Assembly (NCBI GenBank): GCA_004173515.1
Contig: SECN01000065.1
Coordinates: forward strand, 1 to 40,835
Source: Myxococcaceae bacterium
Lineage (GTDB): Bacteria > Myxococcota > Myxococcia > Myxococcales > Myxococcaceae
Reading direction: 5' to 3'
DNA: 40,835 nucleotides
The notes beneath the pieces are model-generated. The model was not told the DNA's origin. It made no database searches and saw only the letters and a list, made by a program, of their open reading frames with translations. The translations under genes were made by a program, and so were the position numbers. Position 1 is the stretch's first letter. Each line of letters begins with the position of its first letter. Positions 32,363 through 40,835 of the stretch are shown here, piece by piece.

Positions 32363-33268
32363 TCAGTTGAGCAGCAGCACCTTGCCCACGCCGCCTTCCT
32401 CCGCGAGCTTCTGGGCCTCCTTCGCTTCGCTCATCGGGAACGTGCGGCTGATGGGGATGACCAGCTCCCCCTTCGCCACGCTCACGCCCAGCTCCGCGAG
32501 CCGGCGCCCGTCCACGTGCGACAGGAAGGTGCGCACCGTGAGGCCCTTCTCCCTGGCCCCCTTCGGCTCACCCACCACGCTGCCCACGACGCCGCCGTGC
32601 TTCACCTTGCCCAGCACGGCTTCGATGGCCTTACCGCCCACCGTGTCCGCCACGGCGTCCAGCGTGGGCAGCTTCGCGACATCCTTCGGATCATCGAGCG
32701 CGACGACGCCATCCACGCCCAGCGTCTTGGCCTCCTTCAGTTGCTTGAGCCGCACACCGGCCCAGATCTTCACGCCTCGCGCCCGCGCCGCGAAGATGGC
32801 CGCGCGGCCCACCGCGCCCAGCGCGCCGGTGATGAGCAGTGTTTCGCCCTGGCTTGGCTGCACCTGCTCTTCAATCAGTTGCACGCCCGTCAGCGTCACC
32901 AGCGGCAGCGCGGCGGCATCCCGCAGTTCCATGGACTCGGGGACCTTCGCCCAGGCCTCCGTGGGCGCGACGACCGTCTCCGCGTAGCCGGCGTTCACCA
33001 GCCCCATCACGCGGTCGCCGGGTTCGAAGGCCTCCACGCCGGTGCCCACCTCGACGACCTCGCCGGACACGTCGCGGCCCAGGATGGTGGGGAACTTCAG
33101 TGGCATCATCGCCTTCATGTCGCCCCGTCGGATCTTCCAGTCCACCGGGTTGATGCTCGCGGCGGTGACGCGGACCTTCACCTCGCCTGGACCCACCTTC
33201 GGCTCGGGCATGTCCTGCACGGCGAGCTTGTCCACATCCCCATAGTCCTTCAGAACGACGGCTTTCAT
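32363..33268 (-). CDS. Zinc-independent MDR oxidoreductase (quinone oxidoreductase-like)
   Basis: A 301-residue protein from ATG 33268 with GGAGG upstream. It has the medium-chain dehydrogenase/reductase plan: 'MKAVVLKDYG' start, 'GRDVSGEVVEVG', 'VMGLVNAGYAETVVAP', and the NADPH site 'LLITGALGAVGRAAIFAARARG' (about 147-168). Structural zinc cysteines and the catalytic-zinc Cys are missing, so it belongs with the zinc-independent quinone reductases. It likely reduces quinones or enones with NADPH. The gene seems monocistronic. The 244-bp gap to 33513 holds no gene or clear site that I can see. Confidence 0.87.
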   Translation of the reverse strand: MKAVVLKDYGDVDKLAVQDMPEPKVGPGEVKVRVTAASINPVDWKIRRGDMKAMMPLKFPTILGRDVSGEVVEVGTGVEAFEPGDRVMGLVNAGYAETVVAPTEAWAKVPESMELRDAAALPLVTLTGVQLIEEQVQPSQGETLLITGALGAVGRAAIFAARARGVKIWAGVRLKQLKEAKTLGVDGVVALDDPKDVAKLPTLDAVADTVGGKAIEAVLGKVKHGGVVGSVVGEPKGAREKGLTVRTFLSHVDGRRLAELGVSVAKGELVIPISRTFPMSEAKEAQKLAEEGGVGKVLLLN

Positions 33269-33512
33269 GCGGGCCTCCAGAGGTCGGGCGCGGGAAGGAA
33301 CTCCAGCGACGGGCCAACGGTAAGCACCGCTCCAGGGGGTGCCATCGTCGTCGAGCGGTCGCCCTGCTCCCCTGCTTCGCCAGAGCCTGTCGGAAGAACC
33401 TCGAGCAGGCGTCGCATCCGGGTGCAACGGCTTGGTACGCTGACCTTCCTCGGGACCCGACGCTCGCAAGCCTGGTCCCTGCGCCTGGAGGTGCCGAGAG
33501 CCCGACGACCGC

Positions 33513-34619
33513 TCAGCGAGGCTGGAACTCCAGCGCCTCGCGCAGCACCGGATAGGTCTCCTCGGCTGCGGTGCTGCCCATGAACGTGTCCAGGTGGCCG
33601 TAGCCCGGCAGCACATGGCGCTGGTAGTAGCGCGCGCCATTCGCCTCGCGCAGCCACGCGAAGGTGCGCTCCGTGGACGTGGGCAGGTACGTCTGGTTCT
33701 TCTCGCTGGAGACGAACGTGATGGGGCGCTTGAAGGGCGTCGGGTCCAGGTAGTCCGGCGGTCGGGCCTGTCCGTAGTGCGTCAGGTTGCCCGCGCGCCC
33801 GTGGTCGTAGCGCACCGCGTGCCCGGTCCGGGCCAGTTGGCCCAGGTGGCGGAACGTCATCAGGTTGCAGCGGCCGAACTGCTCCTCCAGCCGCGAGTGC
33901 GTCTCGCGGTTGAGCTTCGAATGCCGGTACAGCCGCCCGTACATGAACGACAACCGGTGGCACACGGCGCTGTCGCACTCCATCCGCAGGAGGCCCGCGA
34001 CCTTCGTGAAGGCCGACTGGAACAACGGCGTGCGCGATGCATCGTCCGGCGTGAGCGAGTCCAGCCCCACGTCCAGCAGCTCCGGCACCCGCAGCATCGC
34101 CTTGAGGCGCGTGGACTTCGGCACGTCGTGGTGCAGCGCCACCTGGGACGCCACCACGCTGCGCACGTCCGGCAGGTGTCCCGCCGCGAGCGACATGAAG
34201 AACGCCGCCGACCCCGCGCAGTGCACCACCGCCTGCACCGACTCCGCGCCGGTGAGCTCACGCACGCGCCGCACCGCCGCCGGCATGTCGTAGTCCGCCG
34301 CGTCGTCCAACGAGAACTGGCGCATGGGCAACTGCACGCTGGCGCGCCAGTCCAGCAGCCACGTGTCGTAGCCGTGGCGCACCAGGTACTGGACGAAGTT
34401 CTCCTTCAGGGTGGGCAGCATGAACATGCCGCTCCACACGCCCGCGCCGTGCACCAGCAGCACCGGCCCCTTCGTGCCACCCGCGTAGCGCGTGAGCCGC
34501 AGCGGGACGCCATCCCCGGCCGAGAAGTCGTACTTCTCCGCCACCGGGAGTCCATCCCGCGTCCCGTGCTCGGACACCACCCGCAACACCGCCGCGCTGC
34601 CTCGCCGTTCAAAAGCCAT
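33513..34619 (-). CDS. Alpha/beta hydrolase with Cys at the nucleophile position
   Basis: A 368-residue protein. The oxyanion region is 'PVLLVHGAGVWSGMF' (about 52-66). The nucleophile elbow reads VVHCAGS, giving Cys134 where Ser is usual. The catalytic His is likely H342 in LPGYGHLDTFMG. Alpha/beta hydrolases with Cys nucleophiles exist (dienelactone hydrolases), but the rest looks like the hydrolase often fused to or paired with cholesterol-oxidase-like GMC enzymes in actinobacteria and myxobacteria. Its start overlaps the upstream GMC gene by 11 bp, implying tight coupling. A lactone, ester or sterol-type substrate made by the GMC enzymes is inferred. Confidence 0.8.
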   Translation of the reverse strand: MAFERRGSAAVLRVVSEHGTRDGLPVAEKYDFSAGDGVPLRLTRYAGGTKGPVLLVHGAGVWSGMFMLPTLKENFVQYLVRHGYDTWLLDWRASVQLPMRQFSLDDAADYDMPAAVRRVRELTGAESVQAVVHCAGSAAFFMSLAAGHLPDVRSVVASQVALHHDVPKSTRLKAMLRVPELLDVGLDSLTPDDASRTPLFQSAFTKVAGLLRMECDSAVCHRLSFMYGRLYRHSKLNRETHSRLEEQFGRCNLMTFRHLGQLARTGHAVRYDHGRAGNLTHYGQARPPDYLDPTPFKRPITFVSSEKNQTYLPTSTERTFAWLREANGARYYQRHVLPGYGHLDTFMGSTAAEETYPVLREALEFQPR

Positions 34620-36156
34620 GGGCCACCGCCTCCGCGATGCGCTCGGACACCGCGCTGATGGTCATCACCGGATGGAAACCAATCGACGTGGGAATGACGG
34701 AGCCATCCGCCACGAACAGGCCCGGGTAGTTGAACACTTCCCCCTCCTTCGAAACGACGCCACGGTCCGGCGACTCCGCCAGGTGTGCCCCACCCAGCGA
34801 GTGCACCGTGAAGGGCCGCCGGAACAACTCCCACGTCACGAGCGGCGCGAACGTCCCGCCGTACTGCGACGCCAGCTCCCGCATCGCGCCCAGCATCCGG
34901 TCCACCAGCGCCGCGTTCTCGCCCGCGTAGTCCCACTCGATGTCCAGGCGGTCGCCCTTGAGCCCCATGCGTCCGTTGGCGTTGTCCTGGCCAATGGCGA
35001 ACAGGTTGCTCGTGCGCGCCGGATCCACCGTGTTCATCAAGGGCCTGCTGAAGAGGCCCTTCTTGAAAGCCCCATGCAGCAGCGGGCCCAGCTTCGTCCA
35101 CATGGGCGCCGCGACGCCGCCCAGCGGCCCCAGCACCGGCTGCCCCATGCCCGCGAGCACCGCCGTCGCCGGTTGGTTGAAGGTGGCCGTCACCATCGTG
35201 AAGCGAGGCGCCGCGTCGAAGAACTTCATCACCGTGGCCACGTCCGGGCCCACCCACGGGAGGATCTCCTCGCGGCTGCCCTGCAGGGAGCCCAGGAAGT
35301 CGCCGTTGCCGGAGTACCCGTGCCCCAGCCGGTCGCTCAAGAGCGGCAGCGTGCGGGCCCGGTCGCGGCTGCGCAGCAATATCTCCACCGTGCCCAGCGC
35401 CCCCGCGGACAGCACCACGCGGGTGCCCTCCACGGCCGCCTTCTCCCCGGTGGTCAGGTCCCGGTAGTGCACCCGGTAGCCGCCCGCCACGCGCTGCACG
35501 TGGGACACGGACAGGCCCGGCCACACCGTGGCGCCCAGCTTCTCCGCGCGCGCCAGGTAGGTGAGGTCCAGGGTGTTCTTCGCGCCGTGCTGGCAGCCGA
35601 ACTCACACTCCGCGCACAGCTGGCACGCCTTGCGGCCCGGCGCGGAGGGCTCCGTCCAGGACACGGCCTCCGTCGGGTCGAACGTCTCACGGCCCATGCG
35701 CCGGGCGGCCTGCTGGAACAGGTCGCGCTTGCGCAGGGGGATGGACGCGGGGAACGGCTTCACGTCCAGCTCGCGCGCCACCTTGTCGTAGTACGGCTCC
35801 AACGCCTCGCGGCTGAAGCCCCGGGGCCAGCGCGGGTGGTCGAAGACGACGGGGTCCGGCCGCACGTGCACGTTGGCGTAGATGAGCGAGCCGCCGCCCA
35901 CGCCGGCCGCCGTCACCGTGCCGATACCGGACAGGAAGCGCACGTCGAAGAGGCCCTTCGCCTGGGGCCGGGACGGCTGGCGCCAGAGCAGCTCGTCCGC
36001 GCGCGTGACATCGCGAGGGAACTGGCCTGGGGCATAGCGCCGCCCGCGCTCCAGCACCGCCACGGACCTGCCCGCCTGCGCGAGCCTGAGCGCGGTGATG
36101 GAACCCCCGAAGCCGGAGCCCACCACCACCACGTCGTATCGCGTCGCCATCCCCAC
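34609..36156 (-). CDS. GMC-family FAD oxidoreductase (cholesterol oxidase-like)
   Basis: A 515-residue protein. The FAD-binding start is 'YDVVVVGSGFGGSITALRLAQAG' (about 8-30), followed by 'VTAAGVGGGSLIYANVHV' and a Cys-rich 'CQLCAECEFGCQHGAKNTLDL' segment seen in cholesterol-oxidase-like GMC proteins. The C-terminal catalytic His is in 'TVHSLGGAHLAESPDRGVV', then 'GLFVADGSVIPTSIGFHPVMTISA'. These enzymes oxidise alcohols, often sterols, with oxygen or another acceptor. GTG 36156 or ATG 36150 may start it. It lies 15 bp after a related GMC gene and overlaps the hydrolase gene, so the three form one operon. Confidence 0.87.
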   Translation of the reverse strand: MGMATRYDVVVVGSGFGGSITALRLAQAGRSVAVLERGRRYAPGQFPRDVTRADELLWRQPSRPQAKGLFDVRFLSGIGTVTAAGVGGGSLIYANVHVRPDPVVFDHPRWPRGFSREALEPYYDKVARELDVKPFPASIPLRKRDLFQQAARRMGRETFDPTEAVSWTEPSAPGRKACQLCAECEFGCQHGAKNTLDLTYLARAEKLGATVWPGLSVSHVQRVAGGYRVHYRDLTTGEKAAVEGTRVVLSAGALGTVEILLRSRDRARTLPLLSDRLGHGYSGNGDFLGSLQGSREEILPWVGPDVATVMKFFDAAPRFTMVTATFNQPATAVLAGMGQPVLGPLGGVAAPMWTKLGPLLHGAFKKGLFSRPLMNTVDPARTSNLFAIGQDNANGRMGLKGDRLDIEWDYAGENAALVDRMLGAMRELASQYGGTFAPLVTWELFRRPFTVHSLGGAHLAESPDRGVVSKEGEVFNYPGLFVADGSVIPTSIGFHPVMTISAVSERIAEAVAHGF

Positions 36157-36171
36157 GATGTGCCGTCCTCC

Positions 36172-38302
36172 CTAGTCGAACTTCGCGCGAGCGAAGACGT
36201 CCCAGAGCGTTCCCATGAACATGCCGCCAAAACGCCGGATCGCATCCGCCTGCTTCAGCGGCGACGACGTGCCCAGCACGGAGAACGTCGTCAACTGCTG
36301 GAGGAAGTCCGGCAGGTGCAGTCGGATGATGCCGCTGGACACCACGGGCCCGGAGCGCTCGTGTCCCTTGCGCACCACCGTGTAGAGCGTGGACGTGTCG
36401 CTCCACACGTCGAAGCCCGCGTTGTCACAGACCTCCTTGTAGCCATCCAGGAGGTACGGCTGTCCGTCCACGCCGGTGAAGGGCAGCAGGTACAGCATGC
36501 GCCGCTCGTAGAAGCGCTCCGTGTCCACGAAGAGGTTGAAGACGCCGTTCTCCACCGCCGCGCCGCCCGGAGGCGTGAGCCCCTTCACGTGGAGCGTGCC
36601 CTGCGCGATGCCGCCGTGCGACTCCTGCGCGAGGAAGCGATCCAGGTTGGGCAGCGTGATGGTGACGACGAACTCCGCCACATCCCCCTCGCGCTGCCCC
36701 GCCCGCGCCGCCCCGGCGTAGTCGTCCGCGGGCACGTGGTTCGGATGCAGGTAGCCCTTCATCCGCTCCGTGAAGCGCAGGCCCACGACCGGCGTGGGCG
36801 AGGCCACCGTGCCCCCGGGCGGAATCACCACCGAGCCCAGCGGATCCGTCCCCGGCACCACGGGCGTGTGCGGCGTCTCCTCCACCGGCATCATCCGCAT
36901 CCCCACCCGCACGGACGCCGAGGGGTCGGCGCGCACGGGCTGCGCGGGCCCCCGCTCCGGCGCCACCCAGCCCGGAGCGTTCTTCACCTTGCGGATGGCG
37001 CGCTCCACGTTGCGCTCGGCCACGGCGGCGATGCTGGAGGAGGGATTGACGCCAATGCCCACCGGCAGCGCCGCGCCGTCAAAGACATACAGGCCGGGGT
37101 AGCCATGCACCTGGCCTTCGGGGTCCAGGACGCCGTACGCGGGCTCCTCCGCCATCGCGCAGCCGCCCAGGTTGTGCACGGACACCGGCAGGTGCAGCCG
37201 CTCCCACAACGGGTTGTACGCGGCGCGCGTGCCCAGCGCCCGGGCCACGTCCTCGCACAGCTGTTCCTGCGTGCGGTACAGCGGCAGGTTCGCGGGCACG
37301 TCCCACTGCACCTGCAGCTCGCGCGTGACGGGCGACAGCGACAGCCGGCCGTTGGCCTTGTCGCGGCCCATGGCCAGGAACACCGGCGGGGTCCCACGGC
37401 TCCTTCGTGTCGAAGGCGAAGGCGAGGAAGTCCCCGTTGGCCGAGTAGCGCGTGCCCAGCCGCGCGCTCAAATCCGGCAGCGTGCCCAGGACGTCGCGGT
37501 TGCGCAGCAGCAGCTCCGTGGTGTTCACCGCGCCCGCGCACAGGAACACGCGGCGGGCGTCCACGGTGCGTTGCATGCCCGCGGCCGCGTGGTCGGTGTA
37601 CGTGACGCGGTAGCCCGGCGACAGGGGCTCGATGCGCGTCACCTCCGCCTGCGTGGACACCTCCGCGCCCTGCTGTTCGGCGACGGCCAGGTAGTTCAGG
37701 TCGAGCGTGTTCTTCGCGCGGACGTTGCAGCCGATGTCGCACTCGCCGCAGTAGTTGCAGCCTTCCTGCATCACGCCGAACTTGTTGGGCATCGGCTCGC
37801 CCGCGGGGGCGAAGCGCACGGCGAGGTTCGGGTGGAAGAACTGGGCTTCGCGGCCCAGCTTCTTCGCCACCTCCTGCATCCGCTTCGTCTTCGGCGGCAG
37901 CCCGCGCGCGGAGGTGGTGATCGGCTGCACGTCCAGCATGTGCGCCACCAGGTCGTAGTACGGATCCAACGCCGCGCGGCTGTAGCCCTCCGGCCACCCC
38001 GACGCGAAGACCTCCGCCGGAGGCCGCAGGTGCACGTTGGCGTAGATGAGCGAGCCGCCGCCGTACCCCGCGGACTGCACGATGCTCATGCCCTTGAGCA
38101 GCTTGATGTCGAAGAGGCCCTGCCGGTGCTGCCACAGCCAGCCGTTGGTGGGGTCCTCGAAGTCGCGCGGGAAGCTGCCCTTGGGATAGCGCAGGCCGCG
38201 TTCGAGCACGCGCACGGACAAGCCCGCCTGCGCCAGCCGACAGGCCGCGACCGCTCCGCCAAACCCGGTGCCGATGACCAGGGCGTCGTATGCCGGTGCC
38301 AT
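36172..38302 (-). pseudogene. GMC-family oxidoreductase (cholesterol oxidase-like), frameshifted
   Basis: ATG 38302 follows a strong GGAGGGGGAAC site. The first frame encodes the FAD domain ('YDALVIGTGFGGAVAACRLAQ') and a Cys-rich 'GCNYCGECDIGCNVRAKNTLDL' region down to FAFDTKEPWDP, then runs on as junk to 37079. The rest of the enzyme continues in another frame from VFLAMGRDKANGR (37383) through the catalytic 'VSVHNLGGCAMAEEPAYGVL' to 36172. Removing one base from the GGGG run at 37388-37391 (plus strand) joins them as EPWDPPVFLAMG, giving about 709 residues, with a C-terminal substrate domain of about 250 residues. Either a recent mutation or a sequencing error. It is first in the operon with the second GMC gene and the hydrolase. 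Confidence 0.85.
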
Positions 38303-38685
38303 GTTCCCCCTCCGGGTGCGATCCCCAGGAGCAGGGATCAGGAGCACGACCCGGGAGCGTCCTGAAACGGACGCCCCGATCCTACAACGGGTCCCTGTCG
38401 TTTCCTTGAGGCCCTCCTTCCCGGTAGGTCGCTCTTTCTCGCGGAGGATCCGCGTATTCCCTGAACAGCACGCGGATCCGGGCGGGCAAGACCTCCAAGC
38501 CCCCGGAGGCCCCGAAAGGCATGCCGCCGTTCATTTCTGGAGGAGAGACGCGGAAAAAACACCGCGCCATTGAACGTTCCCGCGCCAAGGCGTCGGCAAG
38601 CAGACGGGCGAAGCCGCCGCGCGCCCCCGGACTCGCAAGGGTCTCCCTCCGGCCACGTTATCCTCACCGGATAACCGGACTTTCA
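38303..38685. promoter_or_regulatory. Divergent intergenic region with inverted repeats
   Basis: This 383-bp gap separates the GMC operon from the kinase gene. GGATCCGCGT (38446-38455) and ACGCGGATCC (38470-38479) form a perfect 10-bp inverted repeat with a 14-nt centre; a smaller nested palindrome is at 38440-38454. An open frame from ATG 38521 joins the kinase, but it is AT-richer and poor in coding signal. No sigma-70 promoter is convincing. The symmetric sites may bind a regulator of one or both genes. Confidence 0.4.
38657..38675 (+). promoter_or_regulatory. Perfect hairpin/operator just before the kinase start
   Basis: GTTATCC (38657-38663) and GGATAAC (38669-38675) are perfect 7-bp inverted repeats around TCACC. 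They end ten bases before ATG 38686, exactly where a Shine-Dalgarno sequence would be expected and none is seen. It could be an operator, or an RNA hairpin controlling initiation. Confidence 0.45.
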
Positions 38686-40791
38686 ATGAAAACTCGAAGC
38701 CATCCAGAGGTCGGCCCGCGTCGCACGAGGACCGGGCAGGAGCGGCCAACGCCGTCGGCGGAGGATCCGCTGGTGTCGACGCAGATGGGCGAGTTCGTCA
38801 TCGAGGAGCGCATCGGCGCGGGTGGGATGGGCGTGGTCTACCGGGCGGTGCATCCGCTCATCGGGAAGCAGGCGGCGGTCAAGGTGCTGCGCGCGGAGCT
38901 GATGTCAGCGGAGCAGGAGCAGCGGCTGCTGGTGGAGGCGCGGGCGGTGAACGCCATCCGGCACCCGGGCATCCTGGACATCTTCAACTTCGGGAGGCTC
39001 GCGGACGGGCGGCCCTACATCGTGATGGAGCTGCTGCGAGGCCAGTCGCTGTCCGAGCTGATGCACGCGAAGGGGCGCCTGGACGTCGGGACGACGGTGT
39101 GGATGTTGGATCAGATGGCGTCCGCGTTGGGGGCGGCGCACCGGGCGGGCGTGGTGCACCGCGACCTGAAGCCGGCGAACGTGTTCGTGGTGGAGGTGCC
39201 GGACGCCCCACCCACGCTCAAGCTCGTGGACTTCGGCATCGCCAAGGTGTTGCGCTCGAGCGGAGAGCTGACACTGACGGCGGGCGCCGTGCTGGGCACG
39301 CCGGACTTCATGGCCCCGGAGCAGATCCGGGGCGGCGCGATCAGCCCGGCGACGGACCTGTACGCGCTGGGCGTCCTCGCGTTCCAGATGCTGACCGGCG
39401 AGAAACCCTTCCAGGGTGAGAACGTGCAGGTGATGTTCGCGCACGTGGAGCAGCCCGCGCCCCGCGCTTCATCGACGGTGAACGGCCTTCCGCCCAAGCT
39501 CGACGCGCTGGTGCTCCAGTTGATGGAGAAGGACCCCGCGCGGCGGCCGGCCTCCGCCGAAGCGGTGCGCCAGCAACTGCGGGGGCTGTCGCGGACGCTC
39601 CCGGAGGCCCCCATGCCGCAGGGGGTGGAAGCATCGACGCCGCCCTCCGCGCCGCGCCCCAGACGGACCGCGGCACGCCAGGCCGCGCGGCCGGAGGTGG
39701 AGGCGCCGACGACGCCGTCCTCGCCGCGCCCCAGACGGCCCACGCCTCCCATGACCCCGCGGCCGGAGGTGGAAGCACCGACGGCGCCGTCCTCGCCGCG
39801 CCCCGGATGGCTCACGGCCCTCCTGTCCGTGCGACCGGAGGCGGAAGCGCTGGAGTCGCCGTCAACGTCGCGAGCCGGGTGGCTCGCGGCCCTCCTGGCC
39901 ATGCGGCCGAAGTCGCCGTCCTCGCCGCGTCCCCGGCGGATCGCAACCCTGCTGAGGGAGCACCGGCACAGGGCCCCGCTGGTGGCGGCGGGAGTCGCCG
40001 CGCTGGCGCTGCTGGCAACGGGCCTCTGGGCCTCGACCCGGCCCCAGGAAGCTCCGTCGGAGCTTTCGCGACGGATGCCCCTGCCGCCCACGCCCACCGT
40101 GGTGGCGGGGACCGGAAGCCCACCGGACCGCGTGAGACCCCCGGAGGCGCAAGTCCCGACCCCGACCATGGTGGCCCCGCCCGCCCCGGACGTCCCTCAT
40201 GGAGAAGCGCGAGACGCCGCAGGCATCGCGCCGGTCACCGAGGCGAAGGCGACGGGACTGCCTCCATTGCCCATGGGGTCGCCTTCAGAGAAGCGGATGG
40301 CGCGACGGCTGTTCGGCCTTTTCAAGCAGCTGCGGGCGAGGGCGAAGGACGTGGATGCGGAGGGAGAGCTGAAAGGAAGACTGGTGCAGCAGTACCGGGC
40401 GGCGGTGGACGCGGAGGAACCGGAGCGCGCGCGAATCCACCTGGCGCTGGATGCCTGGGAGAAGGTGCTGACCGAACGCATCGCCCGGCACGACGCGCCT
40501 CCCCCCGTCGTCCAGCCCGTGGTGCCCCGGTATCCACCACTCGCGATTCCCGCGCTGCCCGCGCTGTCCCGGAGCAATCCCGCCGAGCTGAAGCTGGCCA
40601 CGCGCCTGGAACGGCTCGTCACGGAGCTGCGCCAGCGCACCGGGGGGCAGGACATTGCCCCGGACCTCACGCGGCAGCTCGTGCTGCTCTACGGAGCGGC
40701 GGCGGGAGAGCAGACGGCCACCCGGCGCATGGAGGTGAATCAGGCGCTGGACGCATGGCAGGAGCAGTTGCAGGCGCGCCTCCCGAAGTGA
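38686..40791 (+). CDS. Membrane Ser/Thr protein kinase (Hanks type)
   Basis: About 701 residues from ATG 38686; ATG 38521 would add 55 Arg-rich residues and is less likely. The kinase domain (about 35-300) is complete: IGAGGMGVVYRA loop, Lys in AAVKVL, HRDLKPANV catalytic loop, DFGIAK and GTPDFMAPEQ. A Pro-rich linker of 24-residue repeats (about 314-425) and one membrane helix (about 430-450) follow. The outer part contains two related helical modules of about 60 residues (about 536-596 and 636-697), both ending in ALDAW. Such kinases sense envelope signals in myxobacteria. It is divergent from the GMC operon. Confidence 0.9.
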   Translation: MKTRSHPEVGPRRTRTGQERPTPSAEDPLVSTQMGEFVIEERIGAGGMGVVYRAVHPLIGKQAAVKVLRAELMSAEQEQRLLVEARAVNAIRHPGILDIFNFGRLADGRPYIVMELLRGQSLSELMHAKGRLDVGTTVWMLDQMASALGAAHRAGVVHRDLKPANVFVVEVPDAPPTLKLVDFGIAKVLRSSGELTLTAGAVLGTPDFMAPEQIRGGAISPATDLYALGVLAFQMLTGEKPFQGENVQVMFAHVEQPAPRASSTVNGLPPKLDALVLQLMEKDPARRPASAEAVRQQLRGLSRTLPEAPMPQGVEASTPPSAPRPRRTAARQAARPEVEAPTTPSSPRPRRPTPPMTPRPEVEAPTAPSSPRPGWLTALLSVRPEAEALESPSTSRAGWLAALLAMRPKSPSSPRPRRIATLLREHRHRAPLVAAGVAALALLATGLWASTRPQEAPSELSRRMPLPPTPTVVAGTGSPPDRVRPPEAQVPTPTMVAPPAPDVPHGEARDAAGIAPVTEAKATGLPPLPMGSPSEKRMARRLFGLFKQLRARAKDVDAEGELKGRLVQQYRAAVDAEEPERARIHLALDAWEKVLTERIARHDAPPPVVQPVVPRYPPLAIPALPALSRSNPAELKLATRLERLVTELRQRTGGQDIAPDLTRQLVLLYGAAAGEQTATRRMEVNQALDAWQEQLQARLPK
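39625..39912 (+). repeat. 72-bp tandem repeats in the kinase linker
   Basis: Units begin at about 39625, 39697, 39769 and 39841, with a partial fifth at 39913. Each encodes a 24-residue variant of 'VEAPTTPSSPRPRRP' followed by a variable half. Units diverge at DNA level, so the expansion is older than that in the lipoprotein at 14628. The period keeps frame and would change only linker length. Confidence 0.75.
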
Positions 40792-40806
40792 GCCGAAGCC
40801 GGCATT

Positions 40807-40828
40807 CCCCGAAGACAGGGGCTCGGGG
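40807..40828 (+). terminator. Candidate terminator after the kinase gene
   Basis: CCCCGA (40807-40812) pairs with TCGGGG (40823-40828) around a 10-nt loop, 16 bp after the stop. It is close to the window end and has no visible T tract. Confidence 0.4.
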
Positions 40829-40835
40829 TGGGGAG

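Noticed and set aside
33009..33035. tRNA-like GGTTCGAAGG segment
   Set aside because: It lies inside the oxidoreductase coding sequence and no cloverleaf arms surround it.
34492..37605. Over 1000-codon open frame opposite the GMC genes
   Set aside because: The same antisense effect; the opposite strand holds FAD motifs and catalytic His regions in order.
38521..38685. N-terminal extension of the kinase
   Set aside because: The frame is open but rich in Lys/Arg and AT-richer than kinase codons, and it contains the inverted repeat before ATG 38686. It is kept only as an alternative start.

Overview
The window is high-GC DNA (about 70% by eye) with dense, often overlapping genes. It comes from a predatory myxobacterium of the Corallococcus/Myxococcus type. 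The markers are a DUF2378 protein (a Myxococcus paralogous family), a Hanks-type kinase with a long low-complexity linker, TPR proteins with AgmX/TonB-C-like tails, many lipoproteins, a secreted caspase with its own ECF sigma factor, and a lipoprotein nuclease toxin next to a SUKH immunity protein. No rRNA, tRNA, CRISPR array, integrase or intact insertion sequence was seen.

Layout. 0.1-8.2 kb is mostly housekeeping or accessory metabolism: a tandem GNAT acetyltransferase, a GT-C-type membrane glycosyltransferase, an exported protein, an APC permease, an AbiGi-like 'HFTK...EREWR' protein, the RNA helicase DbpA, a TetR regulator divergent from a DUF1304 membrane protein, and a lipoprotein with an FmdE-like fold. 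8.4-11.1 kb is an orphan patch: an unrecognised 622-residue protein, two tiny exported Cys-rich peptides and degraded coding remnants. 11.1-14.9 kb is a regulated module: ECF sigma, zinc-finger anti-sigma with a DUF4384-like tail, then a secreted caspase. A 44-45 bp tandem array separates the last two. A divergent Cys-rich lipoprotein lies across a control region carrying repeated TGGGACA/TGTCCCA boxes.

14.9-18.2 kb holds an S-adenosyl methyltransferase, an Ap4A-phosphorylase-like enzyme and a TPR/AgmX protein. 18.3-21.4 kb looks like a conflict island: a DUF4365-TPR protein whose nuclease lysine is lost, then the toxin/immunity pair, whose genes overlap by 11 bp. 21.6-30.6 kb carries a DUF2378 protein fused to a CrtC-like domain, a FUSC transporter, an M3 metallopeptidase lipoprotein, a TonB-C/TPR lipoprotein and a secreted glycoside hydrolase. 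The M3 gene sits between two direct 89-bp copies of a junction that once carried two overlapping convergent gene ends.

30.7-40.8 kb has an RluA-type pseudouridine synthase, a quinone-oxidoreductase-like enzyme, a three-gene operon (two GMC oxidoreductases, the first broken by one extra base, and an alpha/beta hydrolase with Cys at the nucleophile position) and a membrane Ser/Thr kinase.

The parts most worth following up are the sigma/anti-sigma/caspase module with its repeat array, the 89-bp duplication around the peptidase gene, the toxin/immunity pair, and the orphan 622-residue protein with its two Cys-rich neighbours.
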